A stretch of DNA of 64,000 nucleotides. It comes from Bacteroidia bacterium. GTDB lineage: Bacteria; Bacteroidota; Bacteroidia; Bacteroidales; VadinHA17. Shown piece after piece: positions 38,426 to 48,402 of the stretch. Within the stretch, counting starts at the first letter, position 1; each line of letters starts with the position of its first letter. A program made the translations under genes and the position numbers. The stretch is taken from NCBI GenBank assembly GCA_026391555.1, contig JAPLEB010000054.1, forward strand, positions 38,094-102,093, written 5' to 3'. The notes below the pieces were generated by a model. The model worked only from the letters and a program-made list of their open reading frames with translations. It searched no databases and had not been told where the DNA came from.

Positions 38426-40390
38426 ATGATTGTAGGCTCACAAAAGATATATAGTGGTTACCGTGCATTGCTACATGCTGCAAAAAATACTGTAGCTGCT
38501 GAAGAAAATGTTAAGATCAGAAGAGCGCTGGATCTTGCAGTGGCAGCTTGTGGTGATAAGATAACGCTTACCGGCGAACCTTTAATCCTACACGCACTCT
38601 CCGTTGCCAGGATTATTGCAGGGGAGGTGGGGCTTGGACTAACATCAATAATTACAGCATTATTGCATGATTCATATAACAAGCTGAGCCTTCCGCCAAA
38701 AGAGTTGGAAAAGGAGTTTGGGAAAAAGGTTGTTGAAATCCTAAATGGCTTTTCGAGAATTACAAGCATCGATTCGATGCAATCTTCTTATCAGGCTGAG
38801 AATTTTCGCAAACTTCTTTTAAGCCTTGCTGACGATGTAAGAGTAATTCTTATCAAACTCGTCGAACGTCTTGAGTATATGCGTAATCTTGATAAGGCTC
38901 CCGAGAAGGAGAGGTTGCCTTTAGCCTCAGAGACCTATTTTCTTTATGCACCGCTGGCCCACCGACTTGGTTTTTATAACATCAAGTCGGAAATGGAGGA
39001 CCTTGCTGTTAAATATCTCGAGCCGGAACAATATAATTATGTCGATTGCCGGCTGAAGCAAACTACAGCATCGAGGAATAAACTTATACGTGACTTCTCA
39101 ATTCCACTAAAGGAAAGGCTGGAAAAGCAAGGCTTTAGGTTCACTATCAAAAGTCGCACAAAATCAATACATTCCATTATGCTGAAAATGAAAAAGCAGG
39201 AAGTGGAATTTGAAGAAGTCTTTGACCTTTTTGCAGTCAGGATAATTATTGAAAGTGATAGTGAGAATGAAAAATCCGACTGCTGGAGAGCATACTCAAT
39301 AGTGACTGACATATATCAACCCAACACAAGCAGACTGCGCGACTGGATATCTGTCCCAAAATCAAACGGGTATGAGTCTCTTCATACCACGGTGGTGGGC
39401 CCCAGGGGCAAATGGGTCGAAGTGCAGATCAGATCATTAAGGATGGATGATATAGCAGAAAAGGGGTTGGCAGCCCACTTTAAGTATAAAGGAATTAAAG
39501 GAGAAGGAGGGCTCGACAACTGGCTGTCAAAAATGAGGGAAATACTTGAATCATCTGAAAAAGATGATAATGCATTTATTGATCAGGTAAGGTCGGGATT
39601 ATACACGGATGAGGTTTTTGTTTTTACACCCAAAGGCGATCTGCGCCAATTACCTGCAGGAGCAACCGTACTCGATTTTGCCTTCGATATACATACCGCC
39701 GTTGGCGCCTCATGTGTTGGAGGTAAGGTAAATGGGAAAAATGTAACAATAAGATATGTATTGCACAATGGCGACCATGTATCCATATTAAGGTCAAAAA
39801 ACCAGAAGCCAAAACAGGATTGGTTGTCGTTCGTGGTTACGACAAAAGCAAAAACAAAGATTAAGCAGGTTCTGAACGAAGAAAAAACCAAAGCAGCCGC
39901 CGAAGGAAAAGAGATACTGATGCGTCGGCTGAAGAATTGGAAAATAGTTTATGGTGATACTGTGATACAGAAACTGCTAAATTCATATAGCCTTAAAACT
40001 GCAAAGGATCTATATTACCTTATCGCTACCGAAAAGATTGAACTCCTTCATATTAAGGAAGTTTTGCAAAAGGAAGAATCAAATGAATCAATTATCCCGG
40101 CCACGGCGGTTCCTGAAAAAGAGACAAAAGAACCAATTGATTCACAATATTCTGATTACCTGATAATTGAGGATAGGGTGGAGGGTCTTGATTTTAAATT
40201 GTCCAAATGCTGCAATCCGGTATTCGGTGAAAGTGTTTTTGGTTTTGTAACTATTTTGGATGGAATAAAAATCCATCGGAAAAATTGCCCCAACGCATAT
40301 AATATGATGACCAGATATCCATACAGGGTTGTTGTTGTGCGTTGGGCCAAATCAAAGAACAGCCCTGTCAATACCTCTGATCGGGTCTGA
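38426..40390 (+). CDS. RelA/SpoT family (p)ppGpp synthetase with degenerate HD hydrolase domain
   Basis: GYESLHTTVVGPRGKWVEVQIRS and DIAEKGLAAHFKYK synthetase motifs, TGS domain DEVFVFTPKGDLRQLPAGATVLDFAF; HD motif reads LLHDSYNK. Confidence 0.9.
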   Translation: MIVGSQKIYSGYRALLHAAKNTVAAEENVKIRRALDLAVAACGDKITLTGEPLILHALSVARIIAGEVGLGLTSIITALLHDSYNKLSLPPKELEKEFGKKVVEILNGFSRITSIDSMQSSYQAENFRKLLLSLADDVRVILIKLVERLEYMRNLDKAPEKERLPLASETYFLYAPLAHRLGFYNIKSEMEDLAVKYLEPEQYNYVDCRLKQTTASRNKLIRDFSIPLKERLEKQGFRFTIKSRTKSIHSIMLKMKKQEVEFEEVFDLFAVRIIIESDSENEKSDCWRAYSIVTDIYQPNTSRLRDWISVPKSNGYESLHTTVVGPRGKWVEVQIRSLRMDDIAEKGLAAHFKYKGIKGEGGLDNWLSKMREILESSEKDDNAFIDQVRSGLYTDEVFVFTPKGDLRQLPAGATVLDFAFDIHTAVGASCVGGKVNGKNVTIRYVLHNGDHVSILRSKNQKPKQDWLSFVVTTKAKTKIKQVLNEEKTKAAAEGKEILMRRLKNWKIVYGDTVIQKLLNSYSLKTAKDLYYLIATEKIELLHIKEVLQKEESNESIIPATAVPEKETKEPIDSQYSDYLIIEDRVEGLDFKLSKCCNPVFGESVFGFVTILDGIKIHRKNCPNAYNMMTRYPYRVVVVRWAKSKNSPVNTSDRV

Positions 40391-43304
40391 CCGCAAGTTT
40401 AGCCATCTTCTCAACCTCTAACGATGGAAAGCCGAACTCTTCCACTACTTTTCCAAGGATCAGATAAGTACCGCTTCCTTTAAAGGGCCAATTTTTAAGA
40501 GACTGCGAAAAGTGGGTGGTATCAAAAAAATTACCTTCAGCATCGATAAAACATCCAAAATTCATCCAGTCATTTTTTATTGTCTTTATATATTTTACGT
40601 TCACCAGGTGACCAACCATCCTGATTTTCTTTCCTGTATATTCATTCAATCTACGGGCAGATACTTCGCCACGGAAGGATGTTTCAAGCATATCGAACCA
40701 GCTCATGGTTACCGGGAAACCGAAGAGTTCTATTTCATCGTAAACATCTTCAAGCTTTCCCTGAACAAGATCGGGTAGCGTAAAGTCCCGGACAGGAGAG
40801 GAGAAGAGGGGACGAATATTTTCCTGTTTGTTTTTGTTTATCATCAAATGGGCTTCCCATAAAAGTACTGCCTTCTTTTTACCTGTAAATCTGAGCGCTC
40901 CGGCCTTTATCAGAAGAATGACCTGCTCCAGTCCGGGGTTTACCCTTGCTACAAAATCGTTCAGATCAGTGAACGGACCTTCATCACGGCGTATCTCTTC
41001 TATTGACTGAGCCACCTTATACTCAATACTCATAATATGAATAAAGCCGATGTATATATCTGAACCATAAATCGTTGTCTGGTAATTACTTTTATTTACG
41101 CACGGAAGTTGTATTGTAGCGCCAAACCTTCTTGCTTCATGCACATATACCCAGGTCCGGTAAAAGCCCCCGAAATTATTTATTACAGCTACCATGAATT
41201 CAAGCGGATAATGCGCTTTAAGATACAGGCTTTGGAAACTCTCAACGGCATACGAAGCAGAATGGGCCTTTGAGAATGAATACCCGGCAAAAGACTCAAT
41301 CTGCCTCCATACCTCTTTTGTAACCTCTTCGCTGTAACCCTTTTCGCGGCAGTTTGTGAAGAACCTTTCCACAATCCGCTGCATCTCCTGTTTCGATCTG
41401 TATTTGCCACTCATTGCGCGGCGCAGGGTATCAGCATCAGCAAGGTCTAATCCTGCAAAGTGATGACAGACTTTCAGAACATCTTCCTGGTAAACCATAA
41501 CACCAAAGGTCTCTTCAAGCTGTTCCTTCATTACAGGATGTATATATTCGAATTTCCCGGGATTATGAAACCTGTAAATATATTCCCGCATCATCCCTGA
41601 ACGTGCAACACCTGGCCTTATCACCGAACTGGCGGCCACAAGCGTTGTGTAATTGTCGCATCTGAGTTTCTGGAGAAGACCACGCATTGAAGGACTTTCA
41701 ATATAGAAACACCCTTTTGTCTCACCTGTTTTAAGATACTCTTTAACCTTCTCATCGTTCTTAAATTTATGTACAGCATGAACATCAACATCGATGCCGC
41801 GGTTTCGCAAGATTATTTCCGCACTCTCGCGTATATGTCCAATGCCCCGCTGGCTCAGTATATCGAGCTTTTCGAAACCAATCTCTTCAGCAGTGTACAT
41901 ATCCCACTGGGTTGTCGGAAAACCTTTCGGAGGCATATCCAGAGCAGTGTAGCATGTAATTGGCTCTTCGGATATAAGGATGCCCCCGGCATGAATACTC
42001 CTAATATTGGGAAAGTCTGCAATCTTCAGACCTGTAGAAAAAATACTGTTGCTAATGTCATTCCTGTTTGTTTCTGACGAAGGATTATCAATCAGGGAAT
42101 CGATCTCCTCCTTTGGTAATCCATGTACCTTTCCGAGTTCACGGACTATTGACTTACCTCTGAAGGTACTCATTGTGCCAAGCAGTGCGGTGTGACTGTA
42201 ACCATATCGCTTGAAAATGTAGTCGATGACATCATCCCTCTCTTTCCATGAGTAGTCAATGTCGAAGTCGGGAGGGCTGCTTCTTTTAGGATTGATAAAT
42301 CTCTCGAAGTAAAGGTTTAGATCAATTGGGTCAACGTTAGTGATTTTCAGGCAATAAGCAACAACTGAATTTGCACCGCTTCCCCGTCCGACATGATAGA
42401 ATCCTCTGGACATTGAATATCTTACAATGTCCCAGGTTATAAGAAAGTATGCCGAGAAACCCAGTCTGTCGATTATCTCAAGTTCATGCTTTACTCTTTT
42501 CTTAGCTTCATTATTCTGACTGCCGTACCTGTATATCATTCCGTCCCACGCGAGTTTTTCGAGGAGCAGTTTGTCATCGTACCTGCTGGCGGAATAGATT
42601 TTTTTGTTTTTCAAACCTTCACGATCAAACTGTAAGCTGCAGGCATTAAGTAGTTTTCGTGTATTATTTATTAACCATTGATGATCTCTGTATATCTTTT
42701 CATTATCAGCAGGCGTTTTAAAGAACTCATCTTCACCGGCGCACTGCCATGGTTTCAGGTGGCTGAGGAGAATATTGTTATCGACTGCCCTGAGGTTCTT
42801 ATGTATAAAAATATCATCTGCCTCTGCAAATGTGACAGGTTGAAGGACTACCATTGAGTTCCTGTTTAATGATGAAGTCAGTGTCAAAAGCCGGTTCATC
42901 TCATGTGGTCTTATACCTATTCGTTCATTATCAAATAGTTTGCGGTCAGGAATTTTTTTCAGGGAATAAATTATGTATGATTCTGAGAATTGAGGCGCCG
43001 GGAAAGGAATTGATGTCTTGCTGAAATTCATATCTGAGAGAAATTCATTCAGCTCCCTTAAACCGCTGTTATTACGTGCAATACCGATATACTGCAGTTC
43101 ATTATCAATTCGGAATTCGATACCTGCAACAGGTCTTATGTTGTTTTTGCTGCATTCGCCTGCAAATTCAGGTATAGCTGTTGAGTTATTTATATCGGTG
43201 AGAACAATAGTATCGGTACCGGCAGCCATTGCTTTCTGCACAAGCTGTTCAACGGACATTGTTCCGTACCGCAGACTGTAATATGAATGGCAGTTCAGAT
43301 ACAT
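40368..43304 (-). CDS. DNA polymerase III alpha subunit, DnaE family (short, mutasome-associated type)
   Basis: PHP start MYLNCHSYYSLRYGTMSVEQLV, GRGSGANSVVAYCL, PPDFDIDYSWKERDDVIDYIF, YQEDVLKV, SFAGYSFSKAHSASYA. Confidence 0.9.
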   Translation of the reverse strand: MYLNCHSYYSLRYGTMSVEQLVQKAMAAGTDTIVLTDINNSTAIPEFAGECSKNNIRPVAGIEFRIDNELQYIGIARNNSGLRELNEFLSDMNFSKTSIPFPAPQFSESYIIYSLKKIPDRKLFDNERIGIRPHEMNRLLTLTSSLNRNSMVVLQPVTFAEADDIFIHKNLRAVDNNILLSHLKPWQCAGEDEFFKTPADNEKIYRDHQWLINNTRKLLNACSLQFDREGLKNKKIYSASRYDDKLLLEKLAWDGMIYRYGSQNNEAKKRVKHELEIIDRLGFSAYFLITWDIVRYSMSRGFYHVGRGSGANSVVAYCLKITNVDPIDLNLYFERFINPKRSSPPDFDIDYSWKERDDVIDYIFKRYGYSHTALLGTMSTFRGKSIVRELGKVHGLPKEEIDSLIDNPSSETNRNDISNSIFSTGLKIADFPNIRSIHAGGILISEEPITCYTALDMPPKGFPTTQWDMYTAEEIGFEKLDILSQRGIGHIRESAEIILRNRGIDVDVHAVHKFKNDEKVKEYLKTGETKGCFYIESPSMRGLLQKLRCDNYTTLVAASSVIRPGVARSGMMREYIYRFHNPGKFEYIHPVMKEQLEETFGVMVYQEDVLKVCHHFAGLDLADADTLRRAMSGKYRSKQEMQRIVERFFTNCREKGYSEEVTKEVWRQIESFAGYSFSKAHSASYAVESFQSLYLKAHYPLEFMVAVINNFGGFYRTWVYVHEARRFGATIQLPCVNKSNYQTTIYGSDIYIGFIHIMSIEYKVAQSIEEIRRDEGPFTDLNDFVARVNPGLEQVILLIKAGALRFTGKKKAVLLWEAHLMINKNKQENIRPLFSSPVRDFTLPDLVQGKLEDVYDEIELFGFPVTMSWFDMLETSFRGEVSARRLNEYTGKKIRMVGHLVNVKYIKTIKNDWMNFGCFIDAEGNFFDTTHFSQSLKNWPFKGSGTYLILGKVVEEFGFPSLEVEKMAKLAVRPDQRY

Positions 43305-44515
43305 AGTTTCTCGTTTTCGAGTTGTTTAAGGGCTTTTTCCTCTCTTTCGCTTATAGTCATTACTCCTGAAGCTCTCCTGACCACATTCCGCCCGAAACGC
43401 TTCCTTAGTTTGTCCATAGCCATATAGAGGCTCACCTTTTCGGGAGTATCGTCAAACAGGTCAAGCTGCTGAACCCCTCTTACCATATAACTGAACCTCA
43501 CACCAATAAGCCTTATTAGCATACGCCTCTGGTATAGCCTGCCAAAGAGCTCTTTGGTGATATCGGCCAGTACATGATCAAATGAAGTGTAAGGTATCCG
43601 CTTCTGCAGAGTGTGGGTATCGAAGTTTGAATACCTTATTTTCACAGTGATACATGAGGTGAGTTTCTCCTGTTTTCTCAACTCGAACGCAATCTTCTCC
43701 ACCATGCTCACCAGCAGCTGATTCAGCCTTACCATATCGGTGGTATCTTTTTCGAAGGTATGTTCAGTGCTTATCGATTTCTGTTCCGAATAGCTGATGA
43801 CAGGAGTAGAGTCTATTCCATTGGCTCTTTTCCACATTTCAATACCATTTTTCCCCATCAGTTTTTCAAGCATCTCAACAGGAATATTCCTCAGGGTATA
43901 AATTTTTGCTATACCCATCGAGCGGAGTATATGGTAAGTCTTCTGACCTATCATGGGTATTTTTCTTATCGACAGGGGATCGAGAAATGGAAGCACAACA
44001 TCTTTTCGTACCTCTATCTCACCGTTTGGCTTTGCCTCACCGGTTGCAATCTTTGATACGGTCTTGTTGACTGAAAGTCCGATTGATATAGGCAGGCCGG
44101 TCTCTTTGATTATATACTGCCGCAATTCATGCGACCATTTGTAGCATCCATAGAAACGGTCCATTCCTGTAAGGTCGATATAGTGCTCATCAACGGATGC
44201 TTTCTCATATAGCGGCGCCCTTTCGGCAATTATGCCGGTCACTATGTTTGAATAGTTGCTGTAAAGCTCCATGTCGCCTCTTATCACAATGGCATCAGGA
44301 CACATATTCCTGGCCATTTTCATAGGCATCGCGGAGCTTACGCCGTACTTTCGTGCCTCATAACTGCAGCTCGATACCACTCCACGGTCCGACATACCGC
44401 CAATTATCACCGGCTTGCCATTCAGCCGGCTGTTCTTAAGCCTCTCAACTGATACAAAAAAGGTATCGAGGTCGAGATGCAGAACGGAGCGGTCTATGTT
44501 GCCGGCAAGAATCAT
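43295..44515 (-). CDS. dinB: Y-family DNA polymerase (DinB/Pol IV)
   Basis: HLDLDTFFVSVERL, YEKASVDEHYIDLTG, clamp-binding-like QQLDLFDD; overlaps dnaE by 10 bp. Confidence 0.92.
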   Translation of the reverse strand: MILAGNIDRSVLHLDLDTFFVSVERLKNSRLNGKPVIIGGMSDRGVVSSCSYEARKYGVSSAMPMKMARNMCPDAIVIRGDMELYSNYSNIVTGIIAERAPLYEKASVDEHYIDLTGMDRFYGCYKWSHELRQYIIKETGLPISIGLSVNKTVSKIATGEAKPNGEIEVRKDVVLPFLDPLSIRKIPMIGQKTYHILRSMGIAKIYTLRNIPVEMLEKLMGKNGIEMWKRANGIDSTPVISYSEQKSISTEHTFEKDTTDMVRLNQLLVSMVEKIAFELRKQEKLTSCITVKIRYSNFDTHTLQKRIPYTSFDHVLADITKELFGRLYQRRMLIRLIGVRFSYMVRGVQQLDLFDDTPEKVSLYMAMDKLRKRFGRNVVRRASGVMTISEREEKALKQLENEKLCI

Positions 44516-44558
44516 TTTTTTAATATTTTTTTGGATATATCAGAATTATGTTTTACTT

Positions 44559-44600
44559 TTGATTAGAAATTAATCAATATTATGGTTACAATATAATCAA
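44559..44600. promoter_or_regulatory. Candidate operator in the dinB / S24-regulator divergent promoter
   Basis: TTGATTA-GAAAT-TAATCAA inverted repeat (44559..44577) plus an extra TAATCAA half-site (44594..44600). Confidence 0.5.
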
Positions 44601-44608
44601 TTTTCATT

Positions 44609-45436
44609 ATGTACTTCGCATCGAACATAAAATTTTTAAGAAAAAGGAGGAGCAGAACACAGGATGACGTGGCGTTTGCCCTTAACCTGAAGCGTTCAAC
44701 CCTTAGTGGTTATGAGAACGGCGTAGCCCAGCCCGGTATAGAGATACTGATATCTTTTTCCGGCTACTTTAACATATCCATCGATACAATCCTTAAACTG
44801 GATATATCGAAGTTGTCGGAAAGTCAACTTGGTGAATTGGAAAGAGGATATGATGCTTATATTAAAGGAAGTAATCTCAGGGTATTGACTACAACCGTAA
44901 ATTCCGAAAACCGGGAGAATATTGAGCTGGTACCTGAGAAGGCGAAAGCAGGTTATACAACCGGATATGCTGATCCTGGGTATATCGGTGAACTTCCTGT
45001 ATTCACGTTACCGTTTCTTTCCGATAAAAAGAAATACAGAACTTTTCAGTTGAAAGGTGATTCTATGCTTCCTATACCCGATGGTTCGTGGGTGACAGGA
45101 GAGTACCTCCAGGACTGGATGCAGATAATCAGCGGGAAAGCTTATGTGGTATTTACCCTTGACGATGGAATTGTCTTTAAGGTAGTTGAAAACAATTTAA
45201 CAAAAGAGGGGAAGCTTGTTCTATATTCATTAAACCCTATTTATGAACCGTACGAGGTACATGTAAATGAAGTTAAAGAGATATGGAAATTCGTTAATTA
45301 TATAAGCAGTGAACTCCCGGATCCTGTACTACCGGAAAAACAGCTCATCCAGGCAGTGGCAGTGATGAAACATGATCTTGAAAGGATAAAAGCGAAGCTG
45401 GGAAATGATATTTCTGATATTAATGAGGAAAAATGA
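44609..45436 (+). CDS. XRE HTH + S24/LexA-like peptidase domain regulator
   Basis: N-terminal HTH (TQDDVAFALNLKRSTLSGYENGVAQP); FQLKGDSMLPIPDGSWV (Ser) and DDGIVFKVVENN (Lys); AKAGYTTGYADPGYIGELP cleavage-region-like. Confidence 0.88.
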   Translation: MYFASNIKFLRKRRSRTQDDVAFALNLKRSTLSGYENGVAQPGIEILISFSGYFNISIDTILKLDISKLSESQLGELERGYDAYIKGSNLRVLTTTVNSENRENIELVPEKAKAGYTTGYADPGYIGELPVFTLPFLSDKKKYRTFQLKGDSMLPIPDGSWVTGEYLQDWMQIISGKAYVVFTLDDGIVFKVVENNLTKEGKLVLYSLNPIYEPYEVHVNEVKEIWKFVNYISSELPDPVLPEKQLIQAVAVMKHDLERIKAKLGNDISDINEEK

Positions 45437-45956
45437 AGAACCATTTTCCGTTCTCAAATCCTATTGAAAAAGAATCAATTCTATCCAGTTCTTCATATTT
45501 AAGCATAATATGAGGTAAGGTCTGTAAGTAATTTATATTCTTTTGTTTATTGACAATATTCGAAGTCATTATTATAAAAACCCCAGGTTCAATATAGTTT
45601 CTTAAAGCAGGCGATTCACAAATTACAGGAACATTTGACGGTATATATGTCATTATTTCATTAAAAACATCCAACAGCTGATCATCCCAAACCTTTGCAA
45701 AGAAAACTTTATGAGCGCCCGAATGAAGCATACGTGAAGTGTCCTTTGATGTATCCCTATTGGTCTCTTCATAAATTGAATATCCCTTTTTTTCGGATTT
45801 GGAAATCAAACCTGCTGTAGTCTCATGAAAATGAGGGCTTATCTTAATTGCAGTGATGTCAATGTTGTTGAACTGCTCAATTATCTTGCAGGCCAGTGAT
45901 GTCTTCCCTGATTTAGTACCGGTACCAGCAATGAGCAGAAGATTTGGGATTATCAC
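45420..45956 (-). CDS. P-loop NTPase-like protein (MobB-like Walker A), function unknown
   Basis: LLLIAGTGTKSGKTSLACKIIEQF. Confidence 0.6.
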   Translation of the reverse strand: MIIPNLLLIAGTGTKSGKTSLACKIIEQFNNIDITAIKISPHFHETTAGLISKSEKKGYSIYEETNRDTSKDTSRMLHSGAHKVFFAKVWDDQLLDVFNEIMTYIPSNVPVICESPALRNYIEPGVFIIMTSNIVNKQKNINYLQTLPHIMLKYEELDRIDSFSIGFENGKWFFIFPH

Positions 45957-45964
45957 AGAACTTC

Positions 45965-46504
45965 TTATTCTTTGGTGATAGCAATTATTTGATCAACGAT
46001 CTTATTGTTGTCAGATTCAGAAATATGTCCTTTATAAATTGCCCGGCATATTCTGTTTTTATCAATAATTACCACCGTGTAGTTATCTTTTGGTAAACCC
46101 CAGTTATTCTGAAGAGTAGCATTGTAATCAAATAATATGGTTGTATCATATTTCTTTGCTTTGTTGCCAGCGATCATCCTGATAAGGCCATTAGGTTTCC
46201 AGGTCGATTTACAATCAACGATGCCAAATCCCTTGAATAAATCCTTGCTAAGGGTCTTGTCGATATCAGTTGCTTTTTTGACTGCATCATTGAATGCATC
46301 ATTGAGATCTGATTCATCAGGGTCAACATAATTTAGCTGAAGAACTTTACCCGGCCATGAATTCATTGTAAATTCTTTTTTATCGGCATCAGTAAACATC
46401 CATTCAGGAGCTTTCATTCCAACTGCCAGTTTGACATTTTGCTGACCGAAAATTCCAGTTAAAGCAAATAAACTGAGAACGAGTGTGATGATCATTTTTT
46501 TCAT
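45965..46504 (-). CDS. YtfJ-like secreted thioredoxin-fold protein
   Basis: Signal peptide; VGMKAPEWMFTDADKKEFTMNSWPGKVLQLNYVDPDESDLN. Confidence 0.7.
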   Translation of the reverse strand: MKKMIITLVLSLFALTGIFGQQNVKLAVGMKAPEWMFTDADKKEFTMNSWPGKVLQLNYVDPDESDLNDAFNDAVKKATDIDKTLSKDLFKGFGIVDCKSTWKPNGLIRMIAGNKAKKYDTTILFDYNATLQNNWGLPKDNYTVVIIDKNRICRAIYKGHISESDNNKIVDQIIAITKE

Positions 46505-46620
46505 AAGTAGGATTATTAAATTTATTGCGAAATATATGAATTTTTTATCATTAATTAATTTTTGTGGATTTTATCATTAATCCCGGCAACAATATTATTT
46601 TTGCGGTCTAATTAATTTGT

Positions 46621-48402
46621 ATGCAATTAATAAGGAATATAGCGATCATTGCACATGTGGATCATGGGAAAACCACTCTGGTTGACCGGATTATACAGGA
46701 ATGCCATGTGCTTGACCAGAGGAAAGAGGCGGGTGATCTTATTCTTGACAGTAATGATCTTGAGCGGGAAAGAGGGATAACAATCCTCTCTAAAAATGTC
46801 TCGGCTAATTATAAAGGTAATAAAATTAACATTATTGATACACCGGGTCACGCTGATTTTGGAGGTGAAGTTGAGAGGGTTCTTAAGATGGCAGATGGTG
46901 TATTGTTACTTGTTGATGCTCTTGAGGGACCTATGCCACAGACAAGATTTGTGCTTGGAAAAGCTATAGCGTTGGGACTGAAACCTATTGTTGTTGTTAA
47001 TAAAGTCGATAAAGATAACTGCCGACCCGATGAAGTTCAACAGGATATTTTCGAATTGATGTTTAACCTGGATGCTTCAGACGAACAATTAGATTTTGAA
47101 ACAGTTTTTGGATCATCGAAATACGGATGGATGAGCGGAGACTGGAAAAAGCCAACAACCGATATAAAGTATCTTCTTGACACAATACTTAAGGAAATAC
47201 CTGAACCACAATATATTACAGGAACAGCTCAGATGCAGGTTGCTTCACTGGATTTTTCGAACTACGTTGGAAGAATAGCTATCGGCCGTGTATTCAGAGG
47301 TGACATAATGACTGGTAAAGACTATACTTTATGCAAGAGGGATGGTAAAGTCAAGAAAGTAAGGGTTAAAGAGTTATATGTTTTTGAAGGGCTTGGAAGA
47401 GTTAAAACAGAAAGTGTCAGATGCGGTGATTTATGTGCTGTTATCGGACTGGAAGATTTCGAAATAGGGGATACCCTCGCTGATCTGCTTGCTCCTGAAG
47501 CGTTACAGAGAATCGAAGTAGATGAACCCACGATGAGTATGGTGTTTACTATCAATAACTCGCCATTGTTCGGTAAAGAAGGCAAGTTTGTGACTTCACG
47601 TCATCTCAGAACAAGGTTGATGAGAGAGACAGAAAAGAACCTTGCACTTAAAGTTGAAGACACAAAATCAGAAGATACTTTTAATGTATACGGCCGTGGG
47701 ATACTTCATCTTTCGATACTCATAGAGACGATGCGACGTGAAGGATATGAATTCCAGGTAGGAAAACCCAAAGTAATACTAAAAACAATAGATAACGTCA
47801 AATCAGAGCCTTATGAGACTTTATCAATTGATGTGCCTCCTGATTTTTCAGGTAAAGCCATTGAACTTATTACCCAGAGGAAAGGGGAAATGATGGTTAT
47901 TGAACCTAAGGGAGATCTGACCCATATTGAGTTTGATATTCCATCCAGAGGACTGATCGGATTAAGGAACAACATGCTTACCGCCACATCTGGTGAGGCT
48001 GTGATGCATCACCGGTTCCGCGCGTATGATAAGTATAAAGGTGATGATCTTTTACCTAAACAAAATGGTTCACTGATTTCCCTCGACCAGGGAATGGCAA
48101 CCGGTCATGCAATTGACAGGTTGCAGGACAGGGGCAGATTTTATATTGATCCGGGAGAACAAGTGTATAAAGGTCAGGTGATCGGTGAATATACCAGACC
48201 TGTTGACCTTGAGGTGAATGTTATTAAAGGGAAAAAACTTACAAATATGAGAGCTTCCGGCTCGGATGACAGTCTTAAGATCGCACCTAAACTGAAATTC
48301 TCGCTTGAAGAATCAATGGAACAGATCAAAGATGATGAATATCTTGAAGTTACTCCTTTGAATCTGAGAATGAGAAAGATCCCTGGTTATAAATTCGCAT
48401 AA
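46621..48402 (+). CDS. typA: GTP-binding translational regulator TypA/BipA
   Basis: IAHVDHGKTTLVD, DLERERGITILSKN, DTPGHADFGGEVERVL; C-terminal TypA motifs. Confidence 0.96.
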   Translation: MQLIRNIAIIAHVDHGKTTLVDRIIQECHVLDQRKEAGDLILDSNDLERERGITILSKNVSANYKGNKINIIDTPGHADFGGEVERVLKMADGVLLLVDALEGPMPQTRFVLGKAIALGLKPIVVVNKVDKDNCRPDEVQQDIFELMFNLDASDEQLDFETVFGSSKYGWMSGDWKKPTTDIKYLLDTILKEIPEPQYITGTAQMQVASLDFSNYVGRIAIGRVFRGDIMTGKDYTLCKRDGKVKKVRVKELYVFEGLGRVKTESVRCGDLCAVIGLEDFEIGDTLADLLAPEALQRIEVDEPTMSMVFTINNSPLFGKEGKFVTSRHLRTRLMRETEKNLALKVEDTKSEDTFNVYGRGILHLSILIETMRREGYEFQVGKPKVILKTIDNVKSEPYETLSIDVPPDFSGKAIELITQRKGEMMVIEPKGDLTHIEFDIPSRGLIGLRNNMLTATSGEAVMHHRFRAYDKYKGDDLLPKQNGSLISLDQGMATGHAIDRLQDRGRFYIDPGEQVYKGQVIGEYTRPVDLEVNVIKGKKLTNMRASGSDDSLKIAPKLKFSLEESMEQIKDDEYLEVTPLNLRMRKIPGYKFA

